Positions 7,763-15,575 of a stretch of DNA of 64,000 nt are shown piece by piece. This DNA comes from Bacteroidales bacterium (GTDB taxonomy: Bacteria; Bacteroidota; Bacteroidia; Bacteroidales; UBA932): positions 1 through 64,000 of the forward strand of contig JAGBVU010000024.1 in NCBI GenBank assembly GCA_017630155.1, given 5' to 3'. The notes beneath the pieces are model-generated. The model was given only the letters and a program-made list of their open reading frames with translations, was not told the DNA's origin and did no database searches. Every line of letters starts with the position of its first letter. Positions within the stretch are counted from its first letter, which is position 1. The position numbers and the translations under genes were made by a program.

Positions 7763-10428
7763 CAGAATTTCACATTTAGGTTAATATATGGGATAGGGGC
7801 CCCGAATATTGTCAACATATACCCCTGAACCTTCTCTCCGGAGGTGGTATCATAATAGATAGAGTAGGCATTTTTGCGGCCAGTCACATTGTACACACCC
7901 ATAGTTATGGAGAAATGGGAGAGCTTTTTCAAATTGTGGCTTGGTTCAATATTGAGGGCAAGGTCCATTCTGAAATAGTCGGGGATACGGTAGGCATTCC
8001 TATCTGAGTAGTATAGTCTGTAGCCACCGCCATAAACATATTTTCCAACAGGGATGGTCGTCGGTCTGCCGGTAGAGTAATCGACATTCATAGATATGCT
8101 ATACCTATGGGTAAATTTGAAATTGCCCACAAACTTCACATCGTGCGGTTTGTCATACGCTGCCGGATACCACTCGCCCCCGTTTACAGCGAAGACACTA
8201 CCGGCATCCTGCTTATCCTGAAGCAGTGTCCTTGAATATGTGTAGGAAACCCATCCATTCAACTTGCCAAGAGGCTTCTTGAGCATAACCTCTGCACCAT
8301 ATGCACGACCTCTGGTCTCGATAACATCCTCCACCAGATTGCTGTTCATAATCAGTACGGAACCGCTCTTGTAGTCAAGATAGTTATCCATACTCTTGTA
8401 GTAGCCCTCCAAAGAGAACTCCACATTATTGTTGAACATCATAGCATAGAGAGCCATAGCTGCCTGCCATCCGGTCTGGGGTTTGATGTCTGCATCACTC
8501 AGTTTCCAGATGTCTGTAGGGGACATTGTGGTGGTGTTGGACAACATATGGATATACTGCCTCATACTGTTGTAACCCGCTTTGAGTGTCACCTTGTCCG
8601 ACAGAAGGAATTTGGCAGATACCCTGAACTCCGGACCGCCGTAATATGTAAACGGTCTCAAGTTAGCAAAAGCGGAGTACCTCACACCTATATCGGCAGA
8701 GATGCTCTCTGTCATATCCCAAGTGTCCGAAATGTAGGCTGCAGCCTCTGCCCCCATCTCCTGGTCAAGGATCTTGGGTACTACCAGAGAGGCTTCAAGC
8801 CCCGGAATATTGTATGGCAACATCGTGCCGGGTGTCAGATAATAGTATGTCCCTGTCAATCCATAATTTAGGGTATGTTTGCCCAAAACAGATTTGAACT
8901 TGAATTTTGCAAAAGCCTGCTGTATCCTGAAGTTCAGATTGTAGGCCTCTATATCCTTATGGGTATCCAAAACATTATAGCCATACTCATCATACCCAGT
9001 AGAGAAGACCATGCTGTGCTTCTCTGAGAAATTGCTCCTGAATTTCAGCGATCCGTTGATGTTATAGTAACTGTATGTGGTATCAACACTGAAGCTGAAC
9101 TTATCCTTTGAGTAATAACCATAAGCATAGATACTGTTGTTATTGTTGAACTTATGGCTTATAGATGCGTTGGCATCGTAGAAATTGGCAGTACCTTGAT
9201 TATAACCGCTGTTTTTAGGGAGGAGTCCCAACATCCAGTCCGAATATGTAGTTCTCGCACCGAGGATAAATTTGGTCTTCCCTTTTTTGGTGAATGGACC
9301 TTCGATGTGCCCCTTTGCAGTAAGGAGACCGACACCCAGAGATCCTGCCACCTTCTTCTCATTTCCTTCACGACCTCTGATCTCAAGTACAGATGACAAC
9401 CTTCCGCCATACTCTGCAGGGATTGAACTCTTGAACAATTCTACATCTGTCACCACATCGGGATTGAAGGCGGAGAACAGACCGAAAAGGTGGGTAGGGT
9501 TGTATATGGTACCGTCATTGAAAAGGATAAGGTTCTGGTCGGTAGCACCACCACGGACATTGAATCCTCCCGATGCCTCACCTACAGACTTGACACCCGG
9601 CAATGTAACGAGCACTTTGAGCACATCAGCCTCACCCAATACCGTAGGGACGTGCTTGATACGGCCGATCCTCACAAGCTCCACACCCATTTTGTTGGAT
9701 TTGCGGTTATTTGATGACTCTGCAGAGACCACGGCTGAATTGAGGGAATATACCTTCTCCTTCATTATGATGTCCAGGTTGCCAGTCTCATACAGTCTGA
9801 CATCCAGCTCCACATCGTTGAGCGAGAAGCCGCTAGCTATCACCTTGTTAGCTCCGGAAGGAAGCTGCAGTTTATATTGTCCGAACTCATCAGTCTGTGT
9901 AAATGATTTGCCATCAGCACTATATACAGAGACACCCACCAATGGTTCACCGTTGCTTACATTCTGGACCTTACCCGACAAGAAGAGTTTGCCACCCTTG
10001 CAATTCTCCTCACGCCCTATCTCATACACTTTGTTTGCAAAGTTTGCCACCTTGGCATCATCGCTCAATGCCCCCAAGTAATCTTCAGAACCATATACTG
10101 TCGGCATACTCTTCTGGAAATACTGGACCGGAAGGGAGGTGGAGATACCTACGCCTTTAAGGATAAACATATTACCATCTTTCATGGTCACTGAATAGCC
10201 CTGATTTTTCAGAAGGTCCAGTGCCTGCAGGACAAACTTGCTTTCATCATCTGTCCTGATGGTAAACCTGTCTGTGCTGGCAGTATCGGGGACAAAGAAA
10301 ATCTTGCCGGAAAAATACTCCTCCATCTTCATCACCACAGAGTCAAGCGGTGACTTGTAGAACGATATTTTCTGCCCGGACATATGGACAGAGAGGGTCA
10401 AAAGCAATATTGAAAGTATCTTTTTCAT
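7762..10428 (-). CDS. TonB-dependent receptor with STN domain, cassette A
   Basis: An 888-residue outer-membrane receptor. In order: signal peptide (1-18), STN domain (about 20-95), a carboxypeptidase-regulatory-like beta-sandwich (about 150-225, GEPLVGVSVYSADGK), plug (about 235-360, FNVRGGATDQNLILFNDG), then a 22-strand type barrel ending in Phe (INLNVKF). It should import a substrate with energy from TonB-ExbBD. STN domains often signal to FecR/sigma-factor pairs, but none is in the window. It overlaps the preceding gene by ATGA and the next by one base. The paralogue at 15575-18262 is closely similar throughout, especially in the plug. The substrate cannot be read from sequence. Confidence 0.93.
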   Translation of the reverse strand: MKKILSILLLTLSVHMSGQKISFYKSPLDSVVMKMEEYFSGKIFFVPDTASTDRFTIRTDDESKFVLQALDLLKNQGYSVTMKDGNMFILKGVGISTSLPVQYFQKSMPTVYGSEDYLGALSDDAKVANFANKVYEIGREENCKGGKLFLSGKVQNVSNGEPLVGVSVYSADGKSFTQTDEFGQYKLQLPSGANKVIASGFSLNDVELDVRLYETGNLDIIMKEKVYSLNSAVVSAESSNNRKSNKMGVELVRIGRIKHVPTVLGEADVLKVLVTLPGVKSVGEASGGFNVRGGATDQNLILFNDGTIYNPTHLFGLFSAFNPDVVTDVELFKSSIPAEYGGRLSSVLEIRGREGNEKKVAGSLGVGLLTAKGHIEGPFTKKGKTKFILGARTTYSDWMLGLLPKNSGYNQGTANFYDANASISHKFNNNNSIYAYGYYSKDKFSFSVDTTYSYYNINGSLKFRSNFSEKHSMVFSTGYDEYGYNVLDTHKDIEAYNLNFRIQQAFAKFKFKSVLGKHTLNYGLTGTYYYLTPGTMLPYNIPGLEASLVVPKILDQEMGAEAAAYISDTWDMTESISADIGVRYSAFANLRPFTYYGGPEFRVSAKFLLSDKVTLKAGYNSMRQYIHMLSNTTTMSPTDIWKLSDADIKPQTGWQAAMALYAMMFNNNVEFSLEGYYKSMDNYLDYKSGSVLIMNSNLVEDVIETRGRAYGAEVMLKKPLGKLNGWVSYTYSRTLLQDKQDAGSVFAVNGGEWYPAAYDKPHDVKFVGNFKFTHRYSISMNVDYSTGRPTTIPVGKYVYGGGYRLYYSDRNAYRIPDYFRMDLALNIEPSHNLKKLSHFSITMGVYNVTGRKNAYSIYYDTTSGEKVQGYMLTIFGAPIPYINLNVKF

Positions 10429-11117
10429 TTGACAACCTCCATATATGCTTTATACAGTAAGTCCTTATCCTCCTTCACAGCAAAAGAGACCTCCTTGTTT
10501 ACCCTTTTCAACTCCTTCTTGCTTTGTGGAAACACCCTCTCAAAGGTCTTCTTTCCGTGCACCTTTTCGACCCTTCCATCTATCTCTAGATAGTAATCCA
10601 CTTTTGACAGAAACTCCCTCTCTACAATATCCCTCTCCAGAATTTCCTTGTACTCCTTATAGATTTTCTTCAGAAGTCTCTTGTCACCAACATCAGACAA
10701 GACTTCATAATATCCGGCATCCAGACCCTGATATTCATCCTCTCCGATATTTACAAAAAGTCTGCTCCCAATCTTGAACCACTCCACATACCTTCTGTCC
10801 AGAATTACCGGAAGCTGCCCTTCCGATTTGGTCACGGAAACCCTGTCACGATGCGAATTGAGATTTATAAAGATATCTGAATAACGTCTTTTGTTGAAAT
10901 AGACCTCCCCTTTCACATATTTGTCCTGGTATGCGAAATATGTCCCCTGATATCTGTAGGCATATCTCCTCTCCACCCTTCCTCTGAACAAAAGGGACTG
11001 CATATCCACACTTTTCTGATACGACTCCAGCGGATACTGCTGACCACAGACCTCCCCAAAAGAGAAGACCAGAAGGAGGACCAGAATGGCTCTAATATGG
11101 AGATACTTTATCGACAT
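10425..11117 (-). CDS. Small secreted protein, cassette A
   Basis: A 230-residue protein with a signal peptide (about 1-25, ending EVCGQ) and no family I recognise. It is homologous to the product of 18259-18888: both have LLFRG, a GTYFAY/GIYYAY motif and a YN or FN-x-Y-x-x-I-x-LN pattern. The C-terminal half is highly charged with many Lys and Glu. It opens cassette A, overlapping the receptor gene by ATGA. Its constant position upstream of an STN receptor suggests an accessory periplasmic or envelope role. The ATG is only a few bases after the predicted transcript start of the internal promoter at 11125-11155. Confidence 0.75.
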   Translation of the reverse strand: MSIKYLHIRAILVLLLVFSFGEVCGQQYPLESYQKSVDMQSLLFRGRVERRYAYRYQGTYFAYQDKYVKGEVYFNKRRYSDIFINLNSHRDRVSVTKSEGQLPVILDRRYVEWFKIGSRLFVNIGEDEYQGLDAGYYEVLSDVGDKRLLKKIYKEYKEILERDIVEREFLSKVDYYLEIDGRVEKVHGKKTFERVFPQSKKELKRVNKEVSFAVKEDKDLLYKAYMEVVK

Positions 11118-11124
11118 AGAGATA

Positions 11125-11155
11125 CAAAAGTATCTAAAAACCAGTTAAATTCAAA
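11125..11155 (-). promoter_or_regulatory. Internal promoter for cassette A
   Basis: On the minus strand TTTG, 19 nt, TACTTTTG: an exact match to the Bacteroides -33/-7 consensus. It spans the stop codon of the YfcC gene and would start transcription almost at the ATG of the cassette A secreted protein. GATAC-aaaa-GTATC around the -7 box is also a small inverted repeat. Confidence 0.7.
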
Positions 11156-12711
11156 TAAACTGTAGGAATAAGCAACAAAAATCCCACAACTATCAGCAAT
11201 AATATGAATTTCCACACCCATTTCACCCACTTCGAATATGGAATTTTAGCCATTCCAAGTGCTGCAATAAGGACTCCGGATGTGGGGGTAATCATATTGG
11301 TAAAACCGTCTCCGAACTGAAATGCCATCACCATTGCCTGGCGTGACAGCCCGATAAGGTCCGAAAACGGAGCCATAATAGGGATGGTAATGGCAGCTTT
11401 GGCAGTGGCAGATGGGATAATGAGATTTATGATGGTCTGAATGCCGTACATAAGCGACAATGATGCCATCTGTCCCGCATCTCCAAGCCATGAGGCCATC
11501 GAGTGGAGGATTGAATCTATTATTTTTCCATCCTTCAAAATTATCACAATACCCGCTGCAAATCCCACCACAAGTGCTGCAGACATAATATCCTTCGCGC
11601 CATTGAGGAACTCCTTCACTATATTGTTGGGCGAGAGCCCCACAGAGATGCCACAAAGGACTCCGAATGCAAGGAACAATGCCGAAATCTCACCTATGTA
11701 CCACCCGAAGGCAAGAACTCCGATGATAAGGTATACTATGGTAAATCCGAGCAGTGTCAATATAAAAAAGTGGTATGAGCGCCTCAGGGCAATGACTGAC
11801 ACCCATGCAAAGAGGGCCGCAGCCACAGGCAACAGCCATGCTGCCGCATACTCAGTCTCACCGATCCTGATGCTGCACTCTGCAGAATATCGGATGGCAA
11901 ATGCTATGATTGCCCCCATCGCCAGGAGAAATGCCACCACAGAGGATTTGTTGCACTTATATTCTACCTTTTCACCCTCCTCACCTATTTTTTCTCTCCA
12001 GTAGCTATCACTCTGGTAGACAAGCGATTTACTGGGATCCCTTTTCACCCTTGCCGCATATACGAGAACCACCACTATCAATATTGCGGTAAGCAAGGCC
12101 CAACAGAAAAGGCGGTAGCCCATACCTGAGAACATCGGAATATCTGCCATATTCTGGGCTACACCCACGGTGAAAGGGTTCAGGAACGCTCCGGCAAAAC
12201 CGACGTGCGCCGCCACATATACAAGGGATACTCCCACAATGGAATCGTACCCCATAGAGATGGCAAGTGGAACCAGCACCACCACAAACGCAAGTGTCTC
12301 CTCACTCATTCCAAACACCCCGCCAAACAGCGAGAAAAGAATGATTATCAGAGACATCACTATATTGTTCACACCTATCTTGCGAAGCAATGGGAAACGC
12401 TCAAGTCTCCTGGTCGCCCCCAGGAAGGAGATAATCCCCACATCAATCGATTTGGAGGAGTTTACAATCCAGAAGGCACCTCCAATGATGAGGATAAATA
12501 CAATAATCTCCGCTTGCTTGGCAAAACCTGAGTAGAGGGCTTCGAAAAGTTGCCATGTCTGTGGCACAGATTCTACCTCTGTATATACCAGTTCATCCCC
12601 TACTGTGGCATACTCACCTCCCGGCACAAACCATGTGGCCACTGCGCAGAGGGCCAGAATGGCAAATATGATCACATATGTGTTTGGAAACTCTCTTTTC
12701 TTCTTAATCAT
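11134..12711 (-). CDS. YfcC-family inner-membrane amino acid transporter
   Basis: A 525-residue polytopic membrane protein with about 12 hydrophobic segments; it begins FPNTYVIIFAILALCA and has the conserved VPGGEY loop and GLSPNNIVKEFLNGAKDI. It belongs to the YfcC family (DcuC/ArsB-like ion transporter superfamily). Some members, such as streptococcal ArcD, exchange arginine for ornithine; others are annotated for dicarboxylates. Here it sits between two TonB cassettes (ATGA overlap with the MG2 gene before it) and close to ornithine aminotransferase and CtlX genes. Transport of arginine, citrulline or ornithine is therefore a reasonable guess, not a demonstrated function. Confidence 0.85.
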   Translation of the reverse strand: MIKKKREFPNTYVIIFAILALCAVATWFVPGGEYATVGDELVYTEVESVPQTWQLFEALYSGFAKQAEIIVFILIIGGAFWIVNSSKSIDVGIISFLGATRRLERFPLLRKIGVNNIVMSLIIILFSLFGGVFGMSEETLAFVVVLVPLAISMGYDSIVGVSLVYVAAHVGFAGAFLNPFTVGVAQNMADIPMFSGMGYRLFCWALLTAILIVVVLVYAARVKRDPSKSLVYQSDSYWREKIGEEGEKVEYKCNKSSVVAFLLAMGAIIAFAIRYSAECSIRIGETEYAAAWLLPVAAALFAWVSVIALRRSYHFFILTLLGFTIVYLIIGVLAFGWYIGEISALFLAFGVLCGISVGLSPNNIVKEFLNGAKDIMSAALVVGFAAGIVIILKDGKIIDSILHSMASWLGDAGQMASLSLMYGIQTIINLIIPSATAKAAITIPIMAPFSDLIGLSRQAMVMAFQFGDGFTNMITPTSGVLIAALGMAKIPYSKWVKWVWKFILLLIVVGFLLLIPTVYLNLTGF

Positions 12712-14375
12712 AGAACCTCAAAACTTGTCCGGTAGAATACTGGTTGGCCTGACTCTGTAACACCCTCCACTACGAGTTCAAAATGACCTGGATATTTGGG
12801 TGCCACACACTCAAAACTGAGTGCCTCGCCAGGAGCCATCCTGACCATAGGATTCCAATAGAGGGTCTCCCTGTAGTTCGGGATGTCGCTGTTGTTGTAA
12901 AACTGCTCTCCAGAGAGATATTCAGGATACAGAGAGCCTTTGTATGTAAACATATATGCATCCTTGTCCACAGGAAAAGAGGGGATATTCCCTTTATATG
13001 TGTCAAAACAGATGACACCCTCGTATGTAATGTCTGAAATCCTGTATGGACTGGTATAGACCCTTATCTGCTTCACAAGCATAGGGTCATAGCCCAGGAT
13101 ATCCTCGTGATTGAATATAGGCATACCGTCCAGAAGGGCCAATGTTGCAAAACGGGAGTACATCTCATTGCCCACGGCATCCTTATACAGGATGGTGAAA
13201 CTTTTCTTTCCGTCCAAAGTCCTTATCCTCACATTGGAAATGTACTCGGTAATCACCTCGTGAATGGTGTGGAATCTTGTATAATCGTCCAAAAGATAGG
13301 ATTTGTCCGGCACCTCCATAAACGGGTCACCCCTCTGAGGAAGAGGTACTGTCAGGGTATCTGCACCGAATCTTCTGTTCACCTGCATTGCAACACTTTT
13401 TGCCTCCAGTTCCCCCTTCATCCCTTTGGTGATATACATCTTGGGATAATCAAAGTCAAATTTTCCGATAAACGGTGAGACAAGTTCAGATTTGTGCTTC
13501 CTGTCCGTGTAACCGGGCATTACCTGCAGCATACCATCCTTGGTACCATAGACGCTGCCTGTATAGAAATAAAGATCCCCATCCCCATTGACATTGGATA
13601 TGTATATATTGTTGTCCCTGCCTGGGAACGAAAGGATCATTTTTCTGTTTATGCCATCCGATTTGAACTGCACCACCTCACCTTCAAAGTCTGGAACATA
13701 TGTATGGGAAACCACACCGGCCCCACCCTTCAATGCTCCTGTCATAAATGAGCGGATCTCCTGGGCAGGAAGCTGGGACAACGAATCCTTATGGTAAACC
13801 GAGACACTCAGGAATGCCTTTTCCTTCACCTTGGATAAGATCTCCACAGGAATTTTGCCCTGTACTTTGCCATTGGACACACTCACTTGAACCAAAGGGG
13901 AAATGGGGTTTTCTGCACCCGCTCCCTGTGGAACTGCACCCTCCGCAATCTCAACATTACCCTTAACCTTGGTATCCACCAAAGTATTGTATATGGTGAT
14001 ATCCTTTGCATACGGGATAAAACCTGATTCATTTCTGTTCTGCTTGGTATAGGCCACCAGCTTGTAATTGCCCGAAGGGAGATTTGGAGAGAGCCTCAGC
14101 ATAGCACCGCCGACACCATCTACCAGAGCCACCTTCTCCTGCATTGCCACACCATCCGCCGAAACAAGCTCCAGATAGGCCACAGAGCTGAATCCTGAAA
14201 GTAACAGAGAGCTGTTTCCCAATTCAAAACAATACAAGGCACAGCCCACGACATCACCTGCCACATAGCTGTTCTTGTCGGTGGTAACATATAGACGCTC
14301 CACCACATCTCTCCCCTGAAGAGGGATGGAGAGGAGGATTATTGCCAAACAAAATATATTTCTCAACTTTCCCAT
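12708..14375 (-). CDS. Secreted MG2-domain protein with plug-like domain, cassette B
   Basis: A 555-residue paralogue of the 4454-6577 product without its Pro-rich tail. Signal peptide about 1-21. The MG2-like region (about 25-120) has ERLYVTTDKNSYVAGDVV and GNYKLVAYTKQNRNE. A plug-like region (about 345-450) has YTRFHTIHEVI, LALLDGMPI, VKQIRVY and YEGVICFDTYKG. It ends in an extracellular-type beta domain (FELVVEGVTESGQPVFYR) shared with the paralogue. The start at 14375 is 3 nt after the DUF4249 stop, and its TGA overlaps the YfcC start. Confidence 0.8.
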   Translation of the reverse strand: MGKLRNIFCLAIILLSIPLQGRDVVERLYVTTDKNSYVAGDVVGCALYCFELGNSSLLLSGFSSVAYLELVSADGVAMQEKVALVDGVGGAMLRLSPNLPSGNYKLVAYTKQNRNESGFIPYAKDITIYNTLVDTKVKGNVEIAEGAVPQGAGAENPISPLVQVSVSNGKVQGKIPVEILSKVKEKAFLSVSVYHKDSLSQLPAQEIRSFMTGALKGGAGVVSHTYVPDFEGEVVQFKSDGINRKMILSFPGRDNNIYISNVNGDGDLYFYTGSVYGTKDGMLQVMPGYTDRKHKSELVSPFIGKFDFDYPKMYITKGMKGELEAKSVAMQVNRRFGADTLTVPLPQRGDPFMEVPDKSYLLDDYTRFHTIHEVITEYISNVRIRTLDGKKSFTILYKDAVGNEMYSRFATLALLDGMPIFNHEDILGYDPMLVKQIRVYTSPYRISDITYEGVICFDTYKGNIPSFPVDKDAYMFTYKGSLYPEYLSGEQFYNNSDIPNYRETLYWNPMVRMAPGEALSFECVAPKYPGHFELVVEGVTESGQPVFYRTSFEVL

Positions 14376-14378
14376 AAT

Positions 14379-15575
14379 CTAATTGTTGTCTGTCGGCCAG
14401 AAATCGGGCTTGTTCTTGGTTCCGTACAGTGTGCAGTCCACACACTCCTCCTTTGCCCACAGATATGGGGGAGTCACACCCTCCATAATGGTCACGATAT
14501 CATAACCTTCCATATAGGCTGTCTGCCACTGTCCCCGGTCAAAATTCCTGAAACCACAGTCAGATGAATTGTAGTAAATTCCAAACTCCTCCCTGGTGAT
14601 GAATCTCCTGAGGGTGGAGATAGTGGTGCAGGATACTGCCCCTATGACATACTCATCCCTATCCTCTTCACAAACAATATTTCCCCTCGGCTTTCCCGGC
14701 TGGGGAGAGTAAATATCACCGGCACTCCCTGTATTTTTCCTCATTGTCTCCCAAAAACGGTAATTTTCCTCACTGACAACGAACTGTGTCACATCTATAC
14801 AGTATAGGCGACTCAGTTTCTTCTCCTCCCTGTCAAGGGTCTGGATGGTAACGAGAGGGGCAACATTCGTACCCATCTCCTGAGTGTTGAAAAGATAAAA
14901 ATCTGATGAAACCGATTTACCCCAGCAGTAGTACCTGTTCTGCGATTCAAAGTCTATCTCATAGACACTGTTGCTGTAGTAACTGTAAGCGTGTGTTGCC
15001 ATCTGTTCAGAAACCACCTCCCAATTCTCTTCATATGTCCAGCGATAGCAACCTACAGGTGTGTTGTCATCGTGGGTGGTAACCTGAATTGCGACAGACA
15101 TACTGTCATCTGCCACCTTGTAGGAGATGGAGTCTATCGGGGGTGATATGAGCACTGGCATAAAGTCTGTGGAATATGTCTTGGCATAGACCTTCGAATC
15201 CACCCCTTTTGATATTTTGGCCACAAACCTGTAACGGATATTCTTGTCGAGGTTTCTGGTATCAACCTCATATGAGACATACCCGACACTGCCCCCTTGG
15301 TGATTGGGGACAAAATACTTGCCGCCTGTTCCATCATATCTGGAACCATCTTCCCCCTCCACATACAGTTCATGCACGCCAAACACATCTGACACTGTAT
15401 CTGACACACTTTGGGTAAGGCTTATATCGAATTTGGATATTTCTCCACACAGGATATCTCCACTTATAACCACTGTTCCGCTGGTACCCTCCTTCAGATC
15501 CACCTCATACGGATATATGCAGGAGACAGCAGCAGCACAGACAATTGCCATATATATATATAATCTTCTCTTCAT
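14379..15575 (-). CDS. DUF4249 lipoprotein, cassette B
   Basis: A 398-residue lipoprotein with lipobox AVSC (Cys about residue 19) followed by IYPYEV, the DUF4249 start pattern. It shares with the cassette A copy the segment PPIDSISYKVADD/TPVIDSITYRVADD, the YYCW motif, SPQPGKPRGNI/APQPNELRGNI and the ending KNKPDFWPT. It is presumed to partner the receptor encoded just before it, whose stop codon overlaps its ATG by one base. Confidence 0.85.
   Translation of the reverse strand: MKRRLYIYMAIVCAAAVSCIYPYEVDLKEGTSGTVVISGDILCGEISKFDISLTQSVSDTVSDVFGVHELYVEGEDGSRYDGTGGKYFVPNHQGGSVGYVSYEVDTRNLDKNIRYRFVAKISKGVDSKVYAKTYSTDFMPVLISPPIDSISYKVADDSMSVAIQVTTHDDNTPVGCYRWTYEENWEVVSEQMATHAYSYYSNSVYEIDFESQNRYYCWGKSVSSDFYLFNTQEMGTNVAPLVTIQTLDREEKKLSRLYCIDVTQFVVSEENYRFWETMRKNTGSAGDIYSPQPGKPRGNIVCEEDRDEYVIGAVSCTTISTLRRFITREEFGIYYNSSDCGFRNFDRGQWQTAYMEGYDIVTIMEGVTPPYLWAKEECVDCTLYGTKNKPDFWPTDNN

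Noticed and set aside
9272..10081. A 269-codon open frame antisense to the cassette A receptor
   Set aside because: The receptor has clear domains on the other strand; the antisense protein has no signal or motif. The same holds for 15545-16330 opposite the cassette B receptor.
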